Shown here: piece after piece, positions 52,576-64,000 of the stretch | Position numbering within the stretch: position 1 is the first letter of the stretch | Layout: every line of letters starts with the position of its first letter | Origin: Nymphaea colorata | Lineage: Eukaryota > Streptophyta > Magnoliopsida > Nymphaeales > Nymphaeaceae | Length of the DNA stretch: 64,000 nt | NCBI RefSeq assembly: GCF_008831285.2 | Contig: NC_045139.1 | Coordinates: forward strand, 15,606,354-15,670,353 | Direction of reading: 5' to 3' | Made by a program: the position numbers and the translations under genes | Notes under the pieces: model-generated | The model's input: only the letters and a program-made list of their open reading frames with translations | Database searches by the model: none | What the model was told of the DNA's origin: nothing

Positions 52576-54930
52576 CAGCTACTTCACGTACTCATATGAG
52601 GAAGAAAAATAATCAACTATACAAGTTGGGGGAGCAAGAGGCTAATCCCACTGCTCGAGTGAAAGCTGAAGTCCCTCCTCATTCCTCCCAGGGTTTCAAG
52701 GCTGCTTTGTGGTGCCTCTGGAAAGAGGTCTCGCTATGCATTATTTGCATATCAGTGCCCTTCATTTTTTGTAGCACAAAAGATTGACGTCACAGGAGTT
52801 TTCAAATGAAGATTGACCACCTACCAACCCCTGCCTCGGCCGTTGCTCCAACCCCTTTAGACATAATAAACTATGCAAGTAGTAAAAAAGAAAACTATGA
52901 CTATGTTCACCCTTCTTCAACCCATTATACGCCTATCGCTCGTCCTATCTCACCATGCCAACTTTTTAATTTCGTCTACTTTTATGGTGAAATGCCTACA
53001 CATGACTAGCTTTGTTTCAGTGATCGATTGGAATTTATTAACAAAGTAGCTAGGACATGGTTATGATCTATATTTATGTTTGAATCCGTTATCAAACAAT
53101 CCTGTGACCCGTTTGTGTGTAGATATTTAATATTGAGCCAATCAGATTTGGATTTGGTTTTGGAAAAAACATATTTTCTGGTCCAAACTCAAATAAATAC
53201 CAATTAGATCAGCTTCAAATAAGTTGAACTAGATATCAGATCTTAAGCTATGTTCTTTCGCACCTAGGCCTAGGCACCGGGCCGAGTTGGGTACCCTAGT
53301 ATCATCTTCCCTTTCTTCAGCTCAAGAGTTGAATGCTAGAATTCATGCATTTGAATAATTTCATGTGTTTATGTTGTTTAAATTCCATTCAAATAGTAAG
53401 TTATCGTACTATAGATATGGAGGAAAATGAATTTTTTCGTAAAATGGAAATTGAATCCAAGAGAAAAAAAACTTCAATAGTATGGAATGACTTCACATTG
53501 GTATAATTTAAAAGAAAGGAGTGTAAAATTCAACTATTGTGGTGAACGATTAGGTGGACATAATTCTAATGATACTAGTCACTTAAAATAGTACAAAGAT
53601 ACATGTGCCAAAAAACAAGTTACCGATGAAAAACAATGAACTTTGTCATTTGAAGTTAGTGAATTTGGTGCAACTTCCTTATGCCTATGTAAATTTAATA
53701 TAGAGACTATAAGAAAATGTATGCCTAAGTATACAACAATGCATGCATTTCATTTCAATTTTGCAGAATATGTATATCATAATGATCTTCTAAAGATTTG
53801 CAATTCAATGTTTGTTCAATTTTCTAGAAAAACACTTACAAAGAAGAGATTAAGTTAATGTTCAAAGCTGAAAAATGAGATATCAAGGAGTTATAAATAA
53901 CCACGTGCAGTGAGTTTCATTGACATTTGATATGTGGTCCTCACAACAAGCGTTACATTACTTATACTTGATAGTCTAATATATTGATACAGATTGACAA
54001 TTGTACTCTCATATACTTAATTTTATACATGTGTCTCCACCACATAATCCAAGTTGTAATGCGTCATTTTTTCATAGTGCATTACTATTAACTGAGAAAT
54101 TCAATTGAAGTTGTTTTTGGTTACTGTTCATAACTGTTCAACAATGTTAGTAGAATAAGTTTACTGAGAAGGACCATAAAAAGAAAAAACAATATTTCAT
54201 TTTCATTGAAAGGGGAACACTTTCATATTCGTTGTAGTGCACATATTATAAATCTCATAGATTGATGATACAATTTTGAAACTTCATGACATTGTCAAAT
54301 ATGTAAGGGGATCACCAAAATGACATCGACTACATGCTTTCAAGTAATGTGTAAAGACAAAGGGTTTGGATGAGAAAAAATGTTTAAACTATGATGATGG
54401 AACTCTACATTTATAATGTTGAGAGATGCATTATTATTCAAAGATATCTTTCAACATTTGGCATTGTATGATTTTAATTATGCATGTTTGTCTTTTGAGG
54501 ATGAGTAGTCTCATGCATTTGATTTATGTCCGTTCTTGAAGGTGCCATAATGTAACAAATCTACTTCCTACCACTAAGTACTTAACATCTAATATTGTTT
54601 TTAAATAAATTTTATGAATTTACCATCATTTATGCAAGCATCGTGGAACAACAAATGATTTATGCAGCCTCAAACCTTCAAAACTGATGGATCTCAAATC
54701 CATACTGCATATCTTTTAGCAGCAAACAGCACATGCAGTTTATTAAAAACCAGGAATTTGATGTGCAACGAGGTGGTGGAGGAAGGGAGTTGTCTAATAG
54801 AACCAAAAAACTATGGGGATAAGATCCGGAATGATCCTAAAAGTTTATGCTTTCTTCTAATTTTTGCATTCTCCCCAATGTAGGGAAAAGATCTTCTCAT
54901 CTCCATTCCTCATACACTTATTCTCACTCA

Positions 54931-55145
54931 AGTTGCGTTTGAAGGTCCGAGGCTGCATAAAAAGGTATGCTTTGGGACATTCCCAATGAATTTAAGTAGC
55001 ATGGATTTTAAGACCATACTACATGTTAAAAAACCATGGATTCAAGGTTGGTTGAGGGGTGGCTTGTTCCTAAATCCATGGATCAGAAACCCTAAAATCT
55101 CTTATCACCGTAGATACCAAATTTACTGAAAAACTTACATATGTG
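54931..55145 (+). mobile_element. diverged second copy of the MITE-like element at 18481-18710
   Basis: It begins 'agttgcgtttgaagg', then shows 'gctgcataaaaa-gtatg-tttggga', 'gtagcatggatttta', 'aaggttggttgaggggtgg' and 'tcaccgtagat' in the order seen in the first copy. The right end is too decayed to place exactly. Confidence 0.5.
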
Positions 55146-55955
55146 CAGTCTCAAGCCAATTGAGATATAAGAATGAATGAATTCCTGCTATTCATCTAGT
55201 TTTCACATTTATGAAAAGCATGCATAAGCGAATGCCTAACACAAGCAAATACTCCGTGTTGAATTCGTCGTGTAAATTGGTTGAAGCGATACTTATTTGA
55301 GCTTAAAAGTATACGATCTAAGGGCAGGGCATGCAATTTTTTTTCCATTTGTGCGAAAGCGAAGTTTGATGTAGTATATCGAATTGTGATCTCGACGCTC
55401 AAAGCCACAAAAAGACCCAAATAATATAATTGCATGGTTTAGGACTAGATCTGAGGTCCTTAACTTGATCAATTGGAGTTTCATGAGCGGATTTGAGCCA
55501 TCGGCCTAAGAATGGAGGGAAAAGGAGGAGAAATGAATTGGAAAGAAAAAAAGGAAAACAAATTGGCGTTGCTAGCTTTTGTTTTTTATTTCAATCTCAT
55601 TGAACTTACATTGGCGTTTCTATTATCTCCATCTTATTTCTTTTCTCTTGTCTCCAAACAAGCCTTTTTGTTTTTATTTTATTTTTCTCATTTTTAATTA
55701 AAGATGACCACCCTTTCTCTAAATAAAACATTAGTATTTGTTATGGTCTTCATTTGCGACGATAAAAACTCTCAACCACCTGACCTGACCATATATCATT
55801 GGGTGGTTAGACCCAAGTGAAAGAAAATAACGCCTAAGTTGGTCCCGGCGCTAGATTGAGGTAAGGATGAGTATGTCAATTTGTACAAGAATTGCGTGGA
55901 TAGAACAAAATAAAATAAAATCATGGACTAAGATTAGAAGTAGGAACCAAACATC

Positions 55956-56175
55956 CCTCCTCTCTCCCCCACCGCCTCCCTTTGACGCCGGAGGGACTTG
56001 TTTGCCGTTGTCGGAGTGGCCGGACGTTTATCTCCGCTCTCTCTGTCTCTCTTGTGTCATCTACCTTGCGCGGGGCTCTTTACCTGCCACCACCGAACGG
56101 GCATCGCGGGGCACCGGGCTACCATTGTGTTGAAGTCGTGACGGTCCCCATCTCCTGCCTCTCCTTCTCCGGCAG
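55956..56175 (+). other. probable 5' UTR exon of the eIF2B beta gene
   Basis: A CT/CG-rich segment ending at TCCGGCAG|GTATCC, a good donor. The matching acceptor TTTACCAG|GTGATC at 56902/56903 lies 13 nt before the eIF2B beta ATG. The intervening 727 bp is T-rich, like plant 5' UTR introns that raise expression. The transcription start is uncertain. Confidence 0.55.
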
Positions 56176-56915
56176 GTATCCTCTATATCTTTTTTTGCTT
56201 GTGATTGACCTCGACAAAGAGGCTTCTTGAAGGGGTAACGGAGTTAGGGTTAGGAGCTTTTTGGAGGCGTTGGGCATTTCTTTCTATTATCTATTGTATA
56301 CTTCTCGGATTATGCGTCCGAGTTGTTACCGTTCGTTGCGATCATTTCGATTCGTGTCATCCATCGTCGTCATCTTAATCATCATGCATCTTCATATCCG
56401 CAAGGGGTCGTCTTTTTTGAGTAACTTTTGTTTATTCCTGAGATTTTTGTATACTGAAGCCTAAGAGGATATTTTGGTTTCTCTCATTCTGTGATTAAAC
56501 TCAATTTCCTGAGAATGAATGTCTGGTCTACTTTTTTTTTTCCCCTTATTTTGCCTGTAGGGCATATGGTTAACCTATTTTTCTCGTGTTGATCAAAGGC
56601 CTCTTTTGTTTATGTTTTTACTCTTTATAGTTTGAGTTATTGTCTAGGAAACATTGGTTGGCTTTAGTTTACCAATTGCTCGGTTCTTTGTAAGGAAGCA
56701 ATTAGGACTTGTAATTTTCATGATTCTGCGCCTTCAACCATGAAAAGAAAAAGACAGGGAATCAGCGTTCTCGGGAAAAAGGTTCTTTTAAGTAAATGAA
56801 AATTTATGTGTACGATGATTTTGTGTGTATGTGTGTCGTAGGCAGCTATAATGGGTGTCCAGACGGTGCAACTTACTAAACATCTGCTAATTTATTTACC
56901 AGGTGATCGACGAGG

Positions 56916-58371
56916 ATGCCAGACGTTCAGTCTGCAGTCAATGAGCTTGCCCTCAAACTCAAGAGACGGTGAATTTTGTATCCTGTTCACTTATTGTATA
57001 TTTCGTTACATGTGTTAGTCGGTTAATGATTTTTTAAAATTTCCCATTTTGTTCAGGCAAATTGAGGGGTCCCATGCTTGTGCAAAGGAAACCGCCACCC
57101 TGATGCGATCGGTGGTTTCTTACCACCGAATTTCACATACCAACCCAGCTGCATCATTGGTCGAGGCAGTCAAGGCAGTTGGAACTGAACTTATTGCTGC
57201 AAATGCTGTTGGTAATGCCATCCCATCTGAATTTGCTTGACCAATATTTATCCATCCATCTTTGCACGCTACCCCCACTTGGAAAAGACCGTGCTTTTAG
57301 TTTCAGAACATAGAAATTTGTGTGAAACTGGGCCAAAAACGGTCCACTGCTCACATATATGGGATTTAAAATTGATCACAGAATAGGAACTAAAAGCCTT
57401 GTTGGTATTAGTTAAAGATGGATAGTGCTTTGTCCTTTGATGCTACAAACCAGTACATCATATCAAAAATTTAGGACTGATCTGTCAATATGGCTCTTTC
57501 TTTCATCTTTGTTGGTTAGAATTCTCTGTGGGTGCTAAGGTTTCACGTGTAGCTATCATTAGGAAAAATCATCTTCAGAGGTCAGAAAGTTTCACATGTT
57601 TTTAAGGACCTTAGTGCTAAATACATGTACTGATTTCTGTCCTTCTTTAGATTTTGCTTTTAGATTCTGCTATTTGGACATATTGATTCATATGTATAGC
57701 TCGTCTACTAGTCTTCTCTGATTCCATGTGAACATAATCTTCCTGTAGAGCTGGCTGTGGGAAACATTGTGCGCCGTGTTCTACATATAATTAGGGAGGA
57801 GGATCTCTCTCTAGTGACTACTGGCATTGGGGATTTGAGCTTGTCTCCCGGCAGCGATGATGAAGATAATGATGAACAAGATGACCGCCCTGCACTATCT
57901 GCTGCTGCAGTTGCTGCTGCTTCCAGAAGTGTTCTACGTGCACCATCATTGCATACACTTCTGGAGGATATCCCTGTTGCAACTACTGCTCCTCACCCTA
58001 GCTCATCAGGGGGAGATTCTGAAGGGAAAAGCAAATGTATGTTATTTCCCCCATTTCATAATGCATGAGTTTTAATCATCAAGATTCTGGACCGCTTTTT
58101 CTTTGCCCTTTCCTCCTTTACATGCAACTATCACCTATAAGATGTAATGTGGAACTTTGTGTCGCAATAACTTTGTTGAAATAATAAGCCAGAGACTCTA
58201 GAATTTGTTATATTGTGTGTGCATGTCTATTGCAGCTGACAAGAACTCAAGGGGTTGGAAGCTGAAACGTGGTGTTATTGAAGCTATAAATGAGCTGATA
58301 AACGATATTGACCATTGTCATTCACAGATTGCTGATCAAGCGCTTGAGCACATCCATCAGAAGTATGATCC

Positions 58372-58408
<37 letters not shown>

Positions 58409-59819
58409 TGTGTGCGTGTGTGCGTGTGTGTGTCAGAGAGAGTTTGGAGAATCATTGGTTTGGAGTTTACACTAATATGTCAGTCCTGACTGGCTTTCAG
58501 CTGATACCCTAAAAAAGTTTTGGTTAAATTGTTGATAGGTGTTTGATGCAAGCAATTGTCGATACTCGATAGATATTGGGTGAATCATAACCTTTAACTT
58601 CTTGAAAATGATTATTGCAACATAGCATCTTTGAAAAAGGATTGTAGTTTTCCAAGGTGAGAAAGTCTTGTATAGAAGCTTTTCCATGTGAGAGATGGGT
58701 AAAGTTTGTTAACAACAGTTTTAAGTTTTAACCTTTTTTGGCCATTGATATAGCGATTATAGGTTTTATTTGGTTGGCTGGGGATTCTGCTTAGTGTTCT
58801 TCACTTGCAACTGTTGAGCTTTTTGACTTTTTTCTACTATTGTTGTTTTTGTTGTTATTATGATTGTTGTTTATTTTGGATGGCAACCCACTTTATGTGA
58901 CCATGAGGGATACAAAGTGAATAATGCATCATGAATAATATTATTTGCATTATAACAGGAGCTTAGAGACCCATCATTGTGGGAAGACATGTTCTACCAC
59001 ATGGGAGCCAAATGAAGTGGAATCACTGAGCCAAAAAGAACAGTTCTTAGTAGTTTCTTTTGTCTTCCTGGCTGGGAAATAAAGACATAGGACAGAGAAA
59101 GAATTTAATTACCCATGAAAAGTTTATATTTTTCAGACAAAGCCATCACAAGAGCACTAAGAAAAACGGGGCAAGTCTAATTTGGTGAAATCCCAGCCCA
59201 GTTCTGTAATAACCAGGCAAGAAATGAATTGGAATTAATGACCTGATTCTTTTCCTATTTAAAGTGCTACTTATATTGTTTTCACTTGTCAATTAAAGTT
59301 CTTTGATGTTTCTCCAGTGAAGTTATTTTAACCTTGGGGAGGTCAAGAACAGTCAAGGATTTTCTCCTTGAGGCAAAGAAGAAACGTTCTTTTCAGGTTT
59401 TTGTTGCTGAGGGTGCTCCCAGGTTGTACATCTTCTATTGAAACTCAACATTTTGTTCAAACTTTCTGGATCTTGAGACTGATAGCCCTATACCACTATT
59501 CAGATATCAAGGGCATCTCCTTGCTAAAGAGTTGGTGGCTAAAGATCTACAGACTACAGTTATTACCGATTCTGCAGTTTTTGCCATGATTTCTCGCGTA
59601 AATATGGTAAGGTGTTTCATTTGCTTGTTTAGAAGTGCTTATAGCGGTTCCTGTTTTAAATTGGTTATGTGATTTGAAGGTGATTGTAGGGGCTCATGCA
59701 ATAATGGCAAATGGAGGTGTTATTGGCCCCGTTGGGTTAAATATGCTTGCACTTGCAGCTCAAAGGCATGCTGTTCCATTTGTTGTACTTGCTGGTACTC
59801 ATAAGGTTTGGTGGAACCC

Positions 59820-59858
<39 letters not shown>

Positions 59859-61422
59859 GAGATGTGCATAGAAGGAGGTGAGTGATCATCTGGATTAAAC
59901 TTGTCTTTCTCCAGATGACACCAACACATCAGGTTTTTTGAGATGTTGAATTGGCCTTCTCCGGAAAAACTCAAACTGATTGAGATATTCATGGATATGA
60001 TATTCTGGAGGCAAGTGTTAATGTCTAATTATAGTGTTAAAAAATGTAGTTTCTAATAGTAGCATCCTGTCAGCTGGCTTATAACTGGGTGGGTGTAGGT
60101 TTTATATCTAGGATTATGACTAGTTTATTGCATTATCCTGATATCATCTTCAGGCAAGCCAGCGTATCGTGCTTGAAAACCTTGACGCATGATGATAGCT
60201 GAAGGAGGGTAATGAAATGAATGATGACTTATGTCAAGGTTGATGTTCCTTCAGGGTCTAGAACACCAGACAATGGTCATAGAATAAGGTTCTTTAGGAC
60301 ATACTTTGGTAAATAAAATCACTTGAGTACGGGATAACAGGATATATTTTAACACAATTTACGTACACTTCAATTTAATAAATAACTTGAAGTCCACAGT
60401 CTTGGCCGTGTTCTACCATAGCTATCATTGTGACCGAAGAATCACATCTATGGCTCGGTAATGAGTAAAAACAAAAGGTGCATTATAAGGCATCATTGTG
60501 GACGGACTTGGAACCTGCCAAAAAGGGAGGCACCTAAAAGCTTAAGGGTAAACCGTGAATCTTTTGCCTCTAGAGGCATTGATAATAGTTGACGTAGGTT
60601 TGACAACTTGCTTCTAATTTCAGCAAGCCTAGCTCCTGTTCTCTAATGTCTGAAAAAGTGGTCACAGTCGTTTAATGCATTTGAAAGTTGTTGTTTTCTG
60701 TATTTCTGTAGTTAAAAAGTGCGAATTCTGGCTGTGGGTTCTATATTTCCCCTGTACTACCTACTTTCTTGGCAACTTAAGAATGTTGTGGTCTATTTGG
60801 CAGCTCTGCCCGTTATACCCACACAATCCAGAGGTCCTGCTAAATGATCTTAAATGTCCATCAGACTTGCTAGATTTCGGGAAGTTTTCAGACTCCATGG
60901 ATTATGGAATTGGGACTGGAACGCCTCTTTTACATGTGGTCAACCCAGCATTTGATTATGTTCCACCACAGCTTGTCAGCCTTTTCATTACTGATGCGTA
61001 AGTCTGCCTTTTCCTCCTAATGGATACATAAAAGTTTTTGACTTTTTGTCTTTTTCAAAATCCGATGGTATTGGAAAAGTAGTTTCTTCCTCAGAAATGC
61101 AGCACAGACGTAGTGTTTTGTGCATAGGCTCTTTTTAAGGAGTCAAACAAACTGGTGGGATTTTATTAATGCTTGTATTCTGCTAGAGCTTGTTCTGCAA
61201 ATGTGATTCTTTATGATTTCATGTGGTTTTGAATCCTTATTCAAAAGGAAATCACTGGAATGGTTCACCGTCTCCAAATAGTGCTATTTCTTTCACCCTA
61301 ATGCAACCATTATCCTCCTTTTATGCAGTGGTGGACATAATCCTTCATATATGTACCGGTTGATAGCTGATTATTACTCTGCTGATGACTTTGTCCTACA
61401 ACAAAAGCCTGGGAAGAAGTAG
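56916..61422 (+). CDS. translation initiation factor eIF2B subunit beta
   Basis: Nine exons: 56916-56968, 57057-57211, 57749-58036, 58236-58362, 59318-59422, 59504-59606, 59680-59805, 60804-60997 and 61329-61422, all GT-AG and phase-consistent, giving 414 residues. The N-terminal helical part (residues 1 to about 180) includes a variable acidic and serine-rich loop ([15 protein letters not shown]). The C-terminal Rossmann-like ISOCOT domain contains [92 protein letters not shown] and [13 protein letters not shown]. As one of the regulatory alpha/beta/delta subunits, it forms part of the GDP-GTP exchange factor for eIF2 in the cytosol. Introns 4 and 7 start with compound CT/GT and CT/CA microsatellites. 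The 3' UTR holds a tandem duplication. Confidence 0.97.
58372..58433. repeat. compound (CT)n(GT)n microsatellite at the eIF2B beta intron 4 donor
   Basis: It begins nine bases after the exon 4/intron 4 junction (58362/58363). The CT block is followed by GT units with two GC interruptions, over about 62 nt. Confidence 0.95.
59818..59859. repeat. compound (CT)n(CA)n microsatellite at the eIF2B beta intron 7 donor
   Basis: It begins twelve bases after the exon 7/intron 7 junction (59805/59806): 22-23 nt of CT and then 19 nt of CA. Confidence 0.95.
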
Positions 61423-61520
61423 CAAACATTTGTTATTGCTCCTGTGAGCGGGAGAGTGTACCTTAGAATGTGTTTTCACAAACATTTTGTTTGCTCCTAT
61501 GAGCGGAAGAGTGTATCTTA
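61423..61520 (+). repeat. tandem duplication in the eIF2B beta 3' UTR
   Basis: Copies at 61423-61464 and 61479-61520 both run 'caaacattt...gctcctrtgagcggragagtgtaycttat'. Each contains the small inverted repeat GCTC-4 nt-GAGC. It starts right after the stop codon, so it should be in the mature transcript. Confidence 0.75.
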
Positions 61521-63927
61521 TTATTTATGTTCATCCTCCAGTATTTTTATCAGCGAAAATGATGATGCCAAACTTGGATTTTCTAATATCAACACACAAG
61601 ATCTCGTCACTTGATCAATTCAGTTCATGATCCAAGAGAGCTTTCGTTACATGCGGTGCATTTGTATTTGCGTTTCTGTGGACATGCATCCATTCTTGGG
61701 ATAACAATTTGCATTTTAAGATCTATTGGCACGCCAAAAATCAAGTCCCATGTTTTTTTCTCTCAATGGAAACATAACTTCAGTGTTTCCTGAAGCTTTT
61801 TTCTGGATGTTTCTTGATTGCTTAAATGCGGCAGATATAATTTCTATCATGGAATCGATTCAAATCCTTTCAGGCGAGGTCGATCTCCAAATCGATTTAA
61901 ACAACACCAAAACTGGGTGCTTGATCCCATCACATTGGGTTGATGGGACGTGATGAAAACGTGGAACCTTCTTGAGGAAAATCAAAACGCTTCACTCAGT
62001 TCAACACCTCCTGGAGGAAGAAAAGAAATGGGAGATTTATATTCACTTTGCATCATGGCTTGCTATCAAATCATCTCTACCTCAAAATTCTCGACAAATA
62101 AAACGCTGCCCATTGCTACCCATTTCAAATTAGTTATTGAGCTTTCAAATCAGTAATTCAAATTTGAAATTTACTGATCAAAGTTTACTGCCAAGAGGAG
62201 AGAATAACACTGACCAAAGTAAAAGCAAGATGAATTTACCTTGAAAACGCAAACCTTGGGGATGCATTCATGAATACGACATCTATGCAGAGATGGATTG
62301 TCAATTGCTTATAAACCAGGGAAGAATTTGGAAGGAAATTGAAGGGGAGAGAAAGATTGACGGGGTTACACATTTTGATTAATCAGAGAGTATTTACCAC
62401 TGAAGCAATTCTATGACGCTCAACTCACCATGGGAAAACTAAATAAATTGCGGCAATCATTAGGCTGATCAAGGCTGAAATCCTCACTCATCCTTTTCTG
62501 CCGAGAGCAAGCAGCTTCTCGCATATCCATGCATTTAATTTCTTAATAATGGGATAAACCTTTCCTGATAAATTATTTGAAATCACTAAAAAGTTAAGTA
62601 TTCAGATTTAAGTAATGCATTGAATGCACGATCCACATCATAATTGACGGAGTTAGGCCGTCGAAGTGGAAAAATGAATTACTAGAAGTGGCATGCACGT
62701 CCTTCTCAAATGAAAAAAGTTTTTTTGCTCAAGCGCGTAGCTATTAACTTTAGTCAAAGTAAGGAACGAATAGACTTGTCGTTTGAGCGCAAAACCGGTA
62801 ATGAATTTGCCGGCGGCAAGAAGTCAGAAATGACTTTGACAATGAACATACCAACGAAGGATCAGGAGAAAGATGAATTTTTTGCCCATCCCATCACAAA
62901 GGCTAATCAACATTCACTGTCAATTCTATGTTTCGCATTGGTTTGGGTGAGCAGAAATACGAATGCAAGTGAGAGTTCAATCTCCTCTCTCTGGTCTAGC
63001 GCACTGTTAGGGTTAGGGATGTCAACATACCCAATTCATCACATTTTAGATTAAACCGATCCGAAAAATTTGAATATAGAAAAAATAATAATATTTGATT
63101 AAGAAATCGGATCGGATTCGGATTTAATAAATTGCATCTTCAGATATACATAAATATCCAATCGAATTTGGATACGGATTCAAATCGAATTCATTTTTAG
63201 ACAATTTTTTTTTGTGTCTAATGCTAGTTTAAATTTTGAAAATTGGCAAAATGTTATTCAAAATTCGGATTTGGATTCAGATATAAATATAAAAATCAGA
63301 TTTGGATTGTAAAATCAGGGATTCAGATTCTGATACGATTTTTCTTTATTCGAATTCAAATCAGAATTCGAACCTGAATATGTGAATATCCGAAAAAACG
63401 GATATGATTAAGAACATATCAGATTTGAATCTGATCCGTTGACATCCCTAATTAGGGCCTTAAAAGTAAGAGTCGAAACTCCTCTCCCTACCTCCAATGT
63501 CTAGCACGGTGTCAGTGCATTAGACAAGAGAGTCGAACCTCTTCTCCCTTCCACTAAGGTCTACTGTCATTGGTGTCTTCCTTCACATTGTTACAGGGAT
63601 AGGTGCCCATTTTGCTTGAACCAAGCACAAGCCACCTACCAGCCACTGCCCCAAGCCGGTGCGCCCACACCTTCGATGCTACCTTTTTACATCCGTTCAT
63701 CGATCAAACTGATCCATCCATACGTCTTACATTTTGATGCCAAAAACCACAACATGTGTCGCAGGAAATCTATATCGTCTTCCAAACTTATCTGTTAGTA
63801 CAACTTAATTTGGGTTTTGAACTTAAATTTCTAAAATCTTATGCTTCGTATACGATATAAAAACACGCAAAGTCGTACCATTTATATAATGACATCAAAG
63901 CTATGCATTGGCGTGCAAGAATGCCTT
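61521..63927. other. intergenic region, right part of window
   Basis: Probable eIF2B beta 3' flank, then AT-rich DNA without a supported gene. It contains the 439-bp MITE at 63013-63451. Similar short blocks ('agagtt/cgaa-ctcctctc...tctagc') occur just left of the MITE (62970-63000) and twice to its right (63470-63580), suggesting the MITE landed in an older repeated segment. Confidence 0.5.
63013..63451 (+). mobile_element. 439-bp MITE with perfect 14-bp terminal inverted repeats
   Basis: The ends are TTAGGGATGTCAAC (63013-63026) and its exact reverse complement GTTGACATCCCTAA (63438-63451). TTAGGG stands directly outside both ends (63007-63012 and 63452-63457), a possible 6-bp target duplication, though it resembles the element's own first six bases. 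The interior is AT-rich with many 'atcgga' and 'gaattc' type words and no transposase. The family is represented by a decayed copy at 17632-17970 and a left-end scrap at 49698. The superfamily is not assigned. Confidence 0.8.
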
Positions 63928-64000
63928 TCATAGATCATGCATGAAGTAAGCAGCAGCTTTGTGGCCTCGTCCATGTCCTCTACAGGTCGAGTCTCCAGCA
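63928..64000 (-). other. possible C-terminal coding fragment of a gene beyond the right edge
   Basis: On the minus strand one frame is open from the window edge to TGA at 63928, reading ...GDSTCRGHGRGHKAAAYFMHDL. The composition is less AT-rich than the neighbouring DNA. I do not recognise the protein, and 24 codons are too few to exclude chance. Confidence 0.25.

Larger units (their letters stand above)
51933..55955. other. intergenic region between the plastid-protein gene and eIF2B beta
   Basis: AT-rich, no gene found. It contains a second tRNA-like SINE candidate (about 52405-52575), a patch at about 52817-52860 resembling one near 63630-63680 ('ccacctacca-cc-ctgcc' type), and a second copy of the TTGTGTTTG-type element (about 54931-55145). 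Sequence at 53120-53230 loosely resembles the interior of the 63-kb MITE. 55500-55700 is T-rich. Confidence 0.5.

Noticed and set aside
63007-63018. Telomere-like TTAGGGTTAGGG
   Set aside because: Only two units, explained by the flanking TTAGGG plus the MITE's own first six bases. Plant telomeres are normally TTTAGGG.
62710-63054. 114-codon plus ORF
   Set aside because: It runs into the left end of the MITE at 63013 and has no family pattern.

Overview
The window is nuclear DNA of a flowering plant. It has GT-AG introns of 80 to about 2,600 bp, AT-rich introns and intergenic DNA, TATA/GA-type promoters, and a plant gene set (P-class PPR protein, GH9 cellulase, OVATE-family repressor, UDP-xylose-type Golgi transporter, plant-type ferroportin). 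I cannot fix the species. I saw no rRNA, intact tRNA, CRISPR array, or LTR-retroelement or virus coding sequence.

Nine protein-coding genes were rebuilt exon by exon. Every splice junction was checked for GT/AG and reading phase, and each total length divides by three. Seven lie in a row on the minus strand: a mitochondrial-type PPR protein (3590-6454), a ureidoglycolate hydrolase/lyase-like protein (10465-11913), a secreted GH9 endo-beta-1,4-glucanase (13262-16503), an OFP17-like OVATE protein (19257-19859), the EBP1/PA2G4 homologue (22352-26923), a UXT-type nucleotide-sugar transporter (28800-36570) and a ferroportin/IREG transporter (41189-46637). Two follow on the plus strand: a small putative plastid protein with a CxxC...HxxC motif (50259-51932) and eIF2B subunit beta (56916-61422). 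Fragments at both window edges may belong to neighbouring genes.

The genes do not form a pathway or cluster. At most they share loose themes: ribosome biogenesis and translation (EBP1, eIF2B beta), wall polysaccharide (GH9, UXT) and organelle function (PPR, the small plastid protein).

The more unusual content is in the non-coding DNA. A 450-bp non-autonomous element with a perfect 8-bp target duplication (hAT-like) sits in EBP1 intron 4, next to a roughly 330-bp local duplication and an 84-bp tandem repeat. A 732-bp element with Mutator-like ends sits in UXT intron 2. A 439-bp MITE with 14-bp perfect terminal inverted repeats lies at 63013-63451, with a decayed relative at 17632-17970. There is a tRNA-like SINE pair (about 1.6 and 52.5 kb). 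Several compound microsatellites begin at or within about 15 nt of 5' splice sites. Coding-level points of interest are an open N-terminal extension with transit-peptide character and a 7-residue tandem duplication in the ureidoglycolate-family gene, and the poorly characterised plastid protein.
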